Shown: piece after piece, positions 24,459 to 31,283 of the stretch
How the letters are laid out: each line of letters starts with the position of its first letter
Numbering within the stretch: the first letter of the stretch is position 1
DNA from: RPRI01 sp051233685
Lineage (GTDB): Bacteria; Desulfobacterota; Desulfobacteria; Desulfobacterales; RPRI01
DNA: 31,283 bases
Assembly (NCBI RefSeq): GCF_051233685.1
Contig: NZ_JBAMMY010000058.1
Coordinates: 1-31,283, forward strand
Reading direction: 5' to 3'
The notes under the pieces: generated by a model
What the model saw: the letters and a program-made list of their open reading frames with translations, nothing else
Told to the model about the DNA's origin: nothing
Database searches by the model: none
Translations under genes and position numbers: made by a program

Positions 24459-24522
24459 AAGTGTTAGGTGTTAAGTGTTAGGGAATAGATTATTAGATTT
24501 AGTTGCTTAACACCTAACACTT
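24459..24522. repeat. Dispersed GTGTTAGGTG-type repeat, copy 3 (perfect 17-bp arms)
   Basis: AAGTGTTAGGTGTTAAG (24459-24475) is the exact reverse complement of CTTAACACCTAACACTT (24506-24522), with 30 bases between. The right-arm 17-mer also occurs at 2206-2222. The element lies inside the operon between hdrA-gltD and mvhD, where a hairpin could affect mRNA stability or lower expression of downstream genes. Confidence 0.75.
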
Positions 24523-24538
24523 AACACTGAGTAAAAAA

Positions 24539-27500
24539 CTAACCGGCCAGCAAGCCGTCTATTTCCGAAAAAATCTGCTTTCCTGTAAAATGCCGGATCT
24601 GGGCGGCTCCGCTTGGACAATATCCGGAACAGCTTCCGCAGCCTTTGCATACTGCTTCATTAACCACGCTTATACCTTTTAATGCATTGAATTCTATTGC
24701 CGAATAGGCGCATAAATCTATGCAAACCCGGCAGCCTATGCATATATCAGGATCGATAAATGAAATCATGGGAGATACCGCCACCCGTCCTGATATGCTT
24801 AAGGCCAGAGCCTCGGCTGCTGCTCCCTTGGCCTGTGCAACCGTATCGGGAATATCCTTTGGTCCCTGGCATGTCCCGGCCAGAAAAATACCGCTGGTAG
24901 CAGTGGAAACAGGTTCAAGCTTTGGGTGTTCCTCAAGAAAAAAACCGTCACTGCCGACGCTTATCCCGAATGTGCGGGATATTTCATTTGCGTCTGAACG
25001 CGGTTCCATGGCTGTACACAAAATAACCATTTCAACCGGAATTTTTAATATTCTGTCAGACAGTGTATCTTCGGCGGTTACTGTCAGAATGCCGTTCTTT
25101 TCCTCAATCCGTGACGCCTTGCCGCGAATCATGCGTACCCCCTCGCTTTGTACGCGCTTGTAGAATTCCTCATACCCTTTGCCGAAGCAGCGCATATCTA
25201 TGTAGAAATTGTATACCTCGGTATCGTGCCCGCATTTATCTTTGATAAGATGGGCATATTTTAGCGCATACATGCAGCAGGTACGTGAACAGTATTCGTG
25301 ATAATTAATATCACGGCTGCCTATGCAATGAAGAATAGCGACACTTTTCGGAGGTTCCGTAAACTTCAGACGATTGGCAAGACTTCGTTTAAGCAGTTTT
25401 CCGCCTGTTGGCCCGGTCGCATTCGAAATCCGTTCAAACTCAAGATTGGTAAATACATTTGAATACTTGCCATAACCGTACTGATGCATGGGCGTTGGAT
25501 TTAGCGGATCAAAACCTGTTGCTACAATAATTGAGCCGGCTTCTATTTCTTCTATTTCATCTTTCATGTTGTGTTTGATAGCTTTTGCTTCGCACGAAGC
25601 CACGCAAAGCTTGCATTCACAGCATCCGCCGCAATTTATGCAACGGGAAGCTTCTGCTTGTGCTTCCTGTTTTACAAAGCTCAAGCTCACCTCTTTAAAA
25701 GAAGTAATACGATCTTTGACATCGCGATACTGCGGCTTTACTCTGTCCGTTTTTATGGCGTATTCAGGTATCCCGGCCCAGTTATTTCCGGGTGGTTCCT
25801 TTAAGGCTACACTTTGGCTTAAATTTTCAGGATTATCATTGCAAAGAAAGCGGTGTATCGCTTCAACAGCTTTATGACCCGCAGATATTGCCTCAACAAC
25901 AGTTGCCGGACCGCTCACTGCATCGCCTCCGCCAAATATATAAGATACATTTGTCTGCATTGTATGCGGATTTACATTAATAGTATTTCGTTTTGAAACT
26001 TCTACAAGTTTATCTTTAACAAGCCAGTCAATATCCGGCTCCTGTCCTATTGCCGGGATGACAGCATCACATTCAATCACAAACTCTGATCCTTTTACCG
26101 GAACAGGTCTGCTTCGTCCGCTTGCATCTGGCAAACCGAGTTCGTTTCTGATACATTCAACAGCATTTACCCTGCCGCCATTTCCACGGATGGCTACTGG
26201 TGATGTAAGATAATGTATTTTGATTCCTTCTTCCAGAGTGTCCCTGATTTCTTCAGGATCAGCAGGCATTTGTTCCCGGCTGCGGCGATAGATAATATCC
26301 ACCTGCTTACAACCAATACGCAATGCCGATCTGGCCGCATCGATGGCCACATTGCCTCCGCCGATTACTACCACACGGTCGCCCGGCTTTTCTATATTAG
26401 CCAGATTCATTTGGTTCAAAAAATCCACTGCATCAATCACGACATCCAGGCCTTTTTCACCAGGTATTTGCAGTTTCAGACTTTTATGAGCACCGATTCC
26501 AAGAAAGATTGCTTTGAAGCCCTCGTTTTTGAGATCATCAATGCTAAAATCTATTCCCAGTTTTTTTTCAGTTTGTACTTTTATTCCAAGACGAAGAATA
26601 TTCCGGATTTCCTTATCAAGAATTTCCGGCGGGAGCCGATAATCCGGTATGCCCAAACGAAGCATGCCTCCTAAAACCGGCAGCGCCTCAAAAATGGTTA
26701 CCTGATAGCCTTTAAGCCGTAAATAATATGCTACGGTAAGACCTGCGGGGCCTGACCCGATAACCGCTATTTTACCCGGCAGATCTTTGATATCCGGCAT
26801 AGGCAACATGGAAATATCTGTCTGGTCTGCTGCAAAGCGCTTCAGATCGCGTATGGCGACAGCGGTGTCCACCTCAGCCCTTCGGCAGGCTTTTTCGCAA
26901 GGAGCCGGACATACGCGGCCCAGAGTTCCCGGTAATGGCAGGCGTTCCATAATTAAATTCAAGGCTTCTTTGAATTTTCCTGCTTTTATGAGAGCTACAT
27001 AGCCCTGAACATTTGTTCCGGCAGGGCAGGTCTGAACACAAGGAGCGCGGTCATACTTGTCGATGCAATAGGTGATGGGAACTGCCTGAGGAAATGGCCG
27101 GTATATTGCCTTTCTGATTTTTGTGTTTACATCCCATTCATTGCTAAACTCAACAGGGCAGACCTTTTCGCATTCGCCGCACCCGGTGCAGTTTGTTTCC
27201 ACGTAGCGGGCTTTTCTTTTTACTTTTATCTTAAAATTGCCGACAAAGCCGCTTACATCTTGTACTTCACTGTGAGTGAGCAACTTAATTTTTTGTTCCT
27301 GGCCGACGGAAACCATCTTTGGCGTGCCGATGCAGGCTGCACAATCAAGGGTAGGAAAGGTTTTGTCGTATTGCAGCATATGTCCGCCGATGGTAGGTTG
27401 TCTTTCCACAAGATAAACTTTATATCCGGCTTTGGCTATATCAAGGGATGCCTGCATTCCGGCGATACCTCCGCCCACAACAAGGGTGTTGGTGCAAACC

Positions 27501-27919
27501 GAAAAAGTTGCAGGTGTAAGTTCATGCTGGCGGGTAACCCTCATGATGCCCGCCCTGACTAACTCTTTCGCCTTTTTGGTTGCTTCATCTTCATTTTCCG
27601 TGACCCATGAAACATGTTCGCGTACGCATACCATATGAAAGGCTTTATAAGGATTAAGACCGCCCCTTTGGCAGGCGGCGCGAAATGTTTTTTCATGCAT
27701 CCTGGGTGAACATGAGGATACTATTACTCGGGTTAGATGATGTTGTCTGATATCATTTTCTATAAGTTCCTGCCCGGGATCTGAACACATAAACAGGTAA
27801 TCGCGTGAAACCTCAACATTTGGTAGAGTAGCTGCGTATTCTGCTACTTCTTTCACACGAACTTTGTAAGCTATATTTATGCCGCAGTGGCAGATATAAA
27901 ATCCGATTCTATCAGACAT
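24539..27919 (-). CDS. hdrA: HdrA-like flavoprotein with inserted GltD/NfnB-like NAD(P)H module
   Basis: The protein (about 1126 residues from Met at 27919) starts with an HdrA N-terminal domain (IGFYICHCGINIA), an FAD motif VVGGGIAGMQAS near 147-158, and a ferredoxin motif CTGCGECEKVCP near 245. A GltD-like block then occupies about 290-700: Cys-rich CVQTCPAGTN and CPAPCEKACRR, an FAD motif IGSGPAGLTVAYYL, and an NAD(P)H motif VVIGGGNVAIDAARSA with YRRSREQMPA. HdrA resumes with CINCGGCCECKLC and ends with two ferredoxin motifs. This supports NAD(P)H-linked electron bifurcation or confurcation. The Met at 27919 is preferred over a GTG four codons upstream because GAGG lies 6 bases before it; the gene then overlaps the previous stop by 8 bases. 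Confidence 0.93.
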   Translation of the reverse strand: MSDRIGFYICHCGINIAYKVRVKEVAEYAATLPNVEVSRDYLFMCSDPGQELIENDIRQHHLTRVIVSSCSPRMHEKTFRAACQRGGLNPYKAFHMVCVREHVSWVTENEDEATKKAKELVRAGIMRVTRQHELTPATFSVCTNTLVVGGGIAGMQASLDIAKAGYKVYLVERQPTIGGHMLQYDKTFPTLDCAACIGTPKMVSVGQEQKIKLLTHSEVQDVSGFVGNFKIKVKRKARYVETNCTGCGECEKVCPVEFSNEWDVNTKIRKAIYRPFPQAVPITYCIDKYDRAPCVQTCPAGTNVQGYVALIKAGKFKEALNLIMERLPLPGTLGRVCPAPCEKACRRAEVDTAVAIRDLKRFAADQTDISMLPMPDIKDLPGKIAVIGSGPAGLTVAYYLRLKGYQVTIFEALPVLGGMLRLGIPDYRLPPEILDKEIRNILRLGIKVQTEKKLGIDFSIDDLKNEGFKAIFLGIGAHKSLKLQIPGEKGLDVVIDAVDFLNQMNLANIEKPGDRVVVIGGGNVAIDAARSALRIGCKQVDIIYRRSREQMPADPEEIRDTLEEGIKIHYLTSPVAIRGNGGRVNAVECIRNELGLPDASGRSRPVPVKGSEFVIECDAVIPAIGQEPDIDWLVKDKLVEVSKRNTINVNPHTMQTNVSYIFGGGDAVSGPATVVEAISAGHKAVEAIHRFLCNDNPENLSQSVALKEPPGNNWAGIPEYAIKTDRVKPQYRDVKDRITSFKEVSLSFVKQEAQAEASRCINCGGCCECKLCVASCEAKAIKHNMKDEIEEIEAGSIIVATGFDPLNPTPMHQYGYGKYSNVFTNLEFERISNATGPTGGKLLKRSLANRLKFTEPPKSVAILHCIGSRDINYHEYCSRTCCMYALKYAHLIKDKCGHDTEVYNFYIDMRCFGKGYEEFYKRVQSEGVRMIRGKASRIEEKNGILTVTAEDTLSDRILKIPVEMVILCTAMEPRSDANEISRTFGISVGSDGFFLEEHPKLEPVSTATSGIFLAGTCQGPKDIPDTVAQAKGAAAEALALSISGRVAVSPMISFIDPDICIGCRVCIDLCAYSAIEFNALKGISVVNEAVCKGCGSCSGYCPSGAAQIRHFTGKQIFSEIDGLLAG

Positions 27920-30209
27920 GGCAGACCTCACTACTATGGTTTGGTTTGATATTATCCATCATATCAACTTCATATCCCAGGTTTACAGATTGCAGCAGCA
28001 ATTGTGCAGGATCAGTGACTACTATCTTATGTTTTACGCCAAGTTTATCTATCGCATCATTTAGCATGAGTATACAAAACGGGCACGCTGTTGCAATCAT
28101 CTCGGCTCCCGTGCTAAGCGCTTCTTCTATTCGCAACATACTAAGATTCTGATCGCCTTTCCGGTCATTTGCTTTACTCCACGCACCACCACCGCCTCCG
28201 CCGCAGCAAATACTGCCTTTTTTGTTGTTTCCCATCTCAACCAGCGTGAGCCCCGGAATGCTTTGAAGTATACGACGAGGTGCTTCATAAATATTATTAT
28301 GCCGTCCCGGATAGCATGGATCATGATACGTGACAGTTGATTCAACTCTGACAGAAGGTATAAGACGGCTTTTTGATACCAGCCGGTCGAGAAGTTCCGT
28401 GTAGTGCTCACAACTCACATCCCTTAAATCAGGGTAATTGTTTTTAAAAGAATTCAGACAATGAGGTGATGTTGTCAGTATTGCTTTAACATCTTCTTTC
28501 AAGAATATTTTGGTGTTTTTTGCGCAAAGATCAGAGAATATCTCGTTTGCACCCGATTTATGGGCAAGATCGCCGCAGCAATTTTCCTTTTCGCCAAACA
28601 TGCCAAAACTTATTCCGGCATGTTTCATAAGCTGTAACAAAGCCTGACCGGCTTTCTTGTTTTCCGGATTATATGCAGTTGTGCAACAGGTAAAAAGGCA
28701 GTATTTGTCATCAGGAGCAAATGCTTTGATATCCAAATCTCCAGTCCATTCCAGCCGCTTATTCCGGGCGCCGTTCCAGGGGTTGCCATTTTTTTTCAGA
28801 CTTTCAAACGGAGCTTTTAGCGATTCCGGAATTATCCCTAAAGATATATTAAGGCCCCTTACAGCTTTTACTACATTTATTATGTCTATTCCCCTCGGGC
28901 AGCTGGCTCCGCATGCATTGCATGTAAAACAATCCCATACAGCCTTATCAACCGAGTTTTGTGTTGCGTTATTTAATGCAAGACGGCGCAGAATATGACG
29001 GGGGCTGTATGATGATATCAGATTGACAGGGCAAACACTTGTACAGGTTCCGCATTGCTGGCAGATCATAAAAGTATCGCCTACTGCCGCAATCACGTCT
29101 TTTACATCTAAACGGGATGTTTTTGATGCCTTATCTTTTACGGCAGATAAAAACAAAGCCAGCGGCCTGTAAAACAGGTGCGACCACTTTCCGAAAGGAA
29201 CCTCAATTACAAGCATTGGTACAGCAACGGCAAGATGTATAACGTATGCGACATATGTTCCCATAGGCCATCCGGCGAGACGAAAGATATGCATGATTAT
29301 GCCTGTAAGAGATGTCAGAAAAAGCAGGATAAGAAAAAGCCAGTCGGAAAGTTCCGAATATCTATGGATAGTTTCCTGCTTTTTCATGCGGCTTCTAAAC
29401 ATATCCACTGTGACATAAAGCAGCACAGAGGTGGCATAGTAGCCAAATATGCTAGTAAAATGCCAGCTGCTGTCATCAACCTGAAACCAGCGGATACAGA
29501 CAATTATCAGAGTCATCATGGTGAGATATCCGGTAACAAGGATGAAGTGCTTCATCCACCGGTTTTTGTCTTCTCCACACTCCCGCCAGCGTTTCTGGGT
29601 TGCAAAGTTTAAAATAAATGTTTTTGCTTCTTTAATATAAAGCGATAAAGGCGCCTTCGTATCACTCATGATAAAACGATACATTCTGAATGCATTGGAA
29701 AGAAGAAAACCCGAAAGTATTATTGCCATCAACAGATCGCCGATTTCTATCCACATGACAGGCGCAAAGGAGTTAACCGACACATAATCGGTTATGATCG
29801 GGCCATGAAAAAAAACAAACAGCAAAATAATAAAAAGCGCCACAGAAATCAATGCGCCCATTTCCCAGGCTTTTGAAAGATAAAGTTTCCCGGAAAGTCC
29901 TGTCCAGTCATATTGAGTGGTTAACCAGCGGCGGGTTGCCATCATGGTTTCAGCCGGTTCGGCCCCTCTGGGACATTCCTTGTTGCATTCGCCGCAGTAA
30001 TAGCACAGCCAGGGCACGGATGATTGTAAAAGCTTGTCTTTTAATCCCAGCTGGAGATACCGGTATATCTTTCTGGGAAAAGGATTGGCGCCTTCAGATA
30101 ATGGGCAGGACGCGCTGCATGCGCCACACTGCATGCAGATCTCCATATCCATTGCTCCGAATTTCTGAATCTCACTATATAGTTTTGGATCAACAGAGTT
30201 ATCAATCAT
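27912..30209 (-). CDS. Membrane-bound HdrC/cytochrome b-like/HdrD fusion protein
   Basis: The 765-residue protein has four parts: an HdrC-like double ferredoxin region (about 20-90; CMQCGACSASCP, CYYCGECNKECP); a membrane domain of about six helices (about 117-340) with His at 221, 307 and 325 as possible heme ligands, like NarI/HdrE-type cytochromes b; a second double ferredoxin region (383-440; CQQCGTCTSVCP, CFTCNACGASCP); and an HdrB/HdrD-type C-terminus with two CCG motifs (C544-C545-G, C668-C669-G) ending ACPFC. In the first CCG domain the final CxxC is degenerate (SPHC). Such proteins move electrons between the quinone pool and cytoplasmic thiol/disulfide or Fe-S partners. The start overlaps the receiver-gene stop by 8 bases, as does its own stop with hdrA-gltD. 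Confidence 0.88.
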   Translation of the reverse strand: MIDNSVDPKLYSEIQKFGAMDMEICMQCGACSASCPLSEGANPFPRKIYRYLQLGLKDKLLQSSVPWLCYYCGECNKECPRGAEPAETMMATRRWLTTQYDWTGLSGKLYLSKAWEMGALISVALFIILLFVFFHGPIITDYVSVNSFAPVMWIEIGDLLMAIILSGFLLSNAFRMYRFIMSDTKAPLSLYIKEAKTFILNFATQKRWRECGEDKNRWMKHFILVTGYLTMMTLIIVCIRWFQVDDSSWHFTSIFGYYATSVLLYVTVDMFRSRMKKQETIHRYSELSDWLFLILLFLTSLTGIIMHIFRLAGWPMGTYVAYVIHLAVAVPMLVIEVPFGKWSHLFYRPLALFLSAVKDKASKTSRLDVKDVIAAVGDTFMICQQCGTCTSVCPVNLISSYSPRHILRRLALNNATQNSVDKAVWDCFTCNACGASCPRGIDIINVVKAVRGLNISLGIIPESLKAPFESLKKNGNPWNGARNKRLEWTGDLDIKAFAPDDKYCLFTCCTTAYNPENKKAGQALLQLMKHAGISFGMFGEKENCCGDLAHKSGANEIFSDLCAKNTKIFLKEDVKAILTTSPHCLNSFKNNYPDLRDVSCEHYTELLDRLVSKSRLIPSVRVESTVTYHDPCYPGRHNNIYEAPRRILQSIPGLTLVEMGNNKKGSICCGGGGGGAWSKANDRKGDQNLSMLRIEEALSTGAEMIATACPFCILMLNDAIDKLGVKHKIVVTDPAQLLLQSVNLGYEVDMMDNIKPNHSSEVCHV

Positions 30210-30627
30210 GGTTTTTGTCCATTGAAGTTAATTCAAGCACAATGTTTATGAGTTCCTCTGCTTCCGGCGGTTTTTCAAGAAATGCTTCAGGTTCCGGTAC
30301 GCTTTGTCCTGGCTGACTGCTTTCAAACTTCTGATAATGAGAAAAAGTATCTCTGTCTATAGCCGAAAGCATTATAACCGGGATCCTTTTAAGCTGTTTG
30401 TCGAACTTTAATAAACGATATATCTGGATTCCTGACTCCTCTGACATCATAACATCCAGTATAATAAGAGCAGGTGGATTCTTTCGTGCTTTTGTTATTC
30501 CCTCCGTACCATTTTTGGCTTCAATAACCGTAAAACCCTCAGCCATTAGGAGGTTTGAAAGAAAAATCAGCATATCCAATTCATCATCAACAACTAAAAT
30601 ATTTTTAACTTCTTTTCTCTGCTCCAT
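30202..30627 (-). CDS. Stand-alone receiver-domain protein
   Basis: The 141-residue protein is a single receiver domain: DDELD, phosphoacceptor D58 in LIILDVMM, S/A-type switch residues in MLSAID, and a Lys in FLEKP. A loop between beta5 and the switch region is longer than usual (about 15 residues after AIDRDTFSHYQKF). It has no output domain. GAGG lies 9 bases before Met 30627 but only 3 before the upstream Met at 30633, so the shorter start is chosen. It is the first gene of the operon, overlaps the membrane Hdr gene by 8 bases, and has a sigma-54-type promoter upstream. It could shuttle phosphate between the kinases and the HdrA receiver or bind the complex directly (inference). Confidence 0.88.
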   Translation of the reverse strand: MEQRKEVKNILVVDDELDMLIFLSNLLMAEGFTVIEAKNGTEGITKARKNPPALIILDVMMSEESGIQIYRLLKFDKQLKRIPVIMLSAIDRDTFSHYQKFESSQPGQSVPEPEAFLEKPPEAEELINIVLELTSMDKNHD

Positions 30628-30724
30628 AAACATTTTCCTCAGGAAACTGAAATGTTCCGTTTATAAAAAAACCATGCTCTATTTGTTTAATTCGGAAATA
30701 AACAGACTTTTAGCTGACAGTAAC

Positions 30725-30740
30725 AGCACAGGTTGTGCCA
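30725..30740 (-). promoter_or_regulatory. Sigma-54 (-24/-12) promoter of the Hdr-phosphorelay operon
   Basis: On the minus strand the sequence TGGCACAACCTGTGCT matches the consensus TGGCACG-N4-TTGCW at all but two defined positions, with the required GG-N10-GC spacing. Transcription would start near 30713, leaving a leader of about 85 bases before the receiver gene. Sigma-54 promoters need an enhancer-binding protein; none is encoded in the window. This is a visual match, not tested. Confidence 0.6.
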
Positions 30741-30824
30741 AAAAAAGGAGGCGGTAAGATATCTATTAATTACAATGGGATATTGTTTATGAAAGGAAAA
30801 CCGGAAAAGCGGTGTCAAGTTAAA

Positions 30825-30934
30825 GCAACATAATATGCAACAATAATTATTAAAGATTATGCCAGATAATTATCATGTATATTTATAAAATAAATATAAT
30901 ATTGCAATAAAATGCAACATAAATAATGTTGCAT
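30825..30934. promoter_or_regulatory. TGCAAC-type upstream activator site cluster
   Basis: ATGCAACAT (30912-30920) and ATGTTGCAT (30926-30934) form a perfect 9-bp inverted repeat with the spacer AAATA, about 170-210 bases upstream of the sigma-54 site. Two further half-sites, GCAACA at 30825-30830 and TGCAAC at 30836-30841, lie closer. The position and the palindromic form are typical of enhancer-binding-protein sites. Confidence 0.5.
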
Positions 30935-31177
30935 GCAGCACCATTTTGAAATTTATAACATTTCTTTTAATAGCGAATCATAAAACGGACTTTCAACACC
31001 TTTATTGAATGAAGATTGATCATTTTCGCTTCCGCTTTAAGGTGTTGTGAAGATATCAGGGGTTGCATTCAATGCTAGTAGAAATTCTATTTGCACCGGC
31101 CGCAGTGGGCGTGCCAATTGTCTTTGGTTACCATACTTTAACTAGTGTCTGAACGGAAAGTCATAGTTTTTTTAAAG
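30935..31177. other. Non-coding stretch at right edge
   Basis: No gene is recognised here on either strand. The sequence is mixed in composition and holds no clear repeat or terminator. It separates the activator-site cluster of the Hdr operon from a possible partial reading frame that reaches the window edge. Confidence 0.4.
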
Positions 31178-31283
31178 TCAGCCGGATAGCTGATGGCAGT
31201 TTATTAAATTACTACCATTCAAATCATTGGCATCCGATTGCGAATCAAGTTTTTGCGATATTTTCTCAACAACCGGACGCACC
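31178..31283 (-). CDS. Possible C-terminal fragment of a gene entering from the right
   Basis: On the minus strand the frame from the window edge to the stop at 31178-31180 is open for 34 codons (VRPVVEKISQKLDSQSDAND onward, ending CHQLSG). An amphipathic start suggests a real protein end, but the piece is too short to assign. It would be on the same strand as the Hdr operon. Confidence 0.25.
   Translation of the reverse strand, partial: VRPVVEKISQKLDSQSDANDLNGSNLINCHQLSG

Noticed and set aside
25488..25877. Plus-strand frames of 60-150 codons inside the Hdr genes (for example here and at 26213-26674)
   Set aside because: They are antisense to well-supported Hdr proteins, lack ribosome sites and show no recognisable domains.
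30398..30757. 119-codon plus-strand frame across the start of the receiver gene
   Set aside because: It is antisense to a clear receiver domain and covers its sigma-54 promoter; no protein-family features.
31144..31165. Possible insertion-sequence end (CTAGTGTCTGAACGGAAAGTC)
   Set aside because: No inverted partner, target duplication or transposase is present in the window.

Overview
The window looks like chromosomal DNA of an anaerobic member of the Desulfobacterota, most likely a Desulfobacterales-type sulfate reducer or a syntrophic relative. This is an inference from gene content: a catalytic Ni-CO dehydrogenase, a large cluster of heterodisulfide-reductase-like (Hdr) flavoproteins with MvhD and FrhB-like partners, many hybrid histidine kinases, and a good sigma-54-type promoter. 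Base composition is AT-leaning, and TTG starts are used.

Left end (1-2240): the tail of cas1, cas2, a MntA/HepT nucleotidyltransferase toxin-antitoxin pair, an AT-rich leader, and a CRISPR array of eight identical 37-nt repeats followed by a probable degenerate ninth repeat. A dispersed GTGTTAGGTG-type repeat brackets this block and recurs at 24.5 kb.

Housekeeping and envelope block (2238-11276): comEC, a TIGR02757/DUF2400 gene and a small DUF2892 membrane protein run on the plus strand. On the minus strand lie a CsgG-like secreted protein and a YfiR / CHASE8-type hybrid kinase pair, with a 142-bp MITE-like palindromic element between the last two. An 889-bp non-coding stretch with three near-perfect hairpins precedes a small membrane-anchored unknown protein.

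CODH region (11291-16700): an orphan cooS diverges from a thioredoxin-domain (YyaL/DUF255) gene across a promoter region with a clean palindrome. Next come an internally deleted flavodoxin-family pseudogene and a NifU/IscU-like scaffold gene.

Main attraction (16716-30740, minus strand): one apparent operon of eight genes. In transcription order these are a lone receiver protein; a membrane HdrC/HdrD-like triple fusion; an HdrA with an inserted GltD/NfnB-like NAD(P)H module; MvhD; an FrhB/FdhB-like iron-sulfur protein; a 1157-aa tandem HdrA with a complete response-regulator receiver domain embedded after its second ferredoxin motif; a PAS histidine kinase with a Cys cluster; and a receiver-histidine kinase. 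Several junctions overlap by 8-26 nt. A sigma-54-type promoter with an upstream palindrome precedes the operon. The genes suggest an electron-bifurcating or confurcating Hdr complex that is physically and genetically wired to a phosphorelay, with no DNA-binding output domain anywhere in the operon. The receiver inside HdrA could be a direct phosphorylation switch on electron transfer. This is the strongest candidate for an undescribed system in the window.
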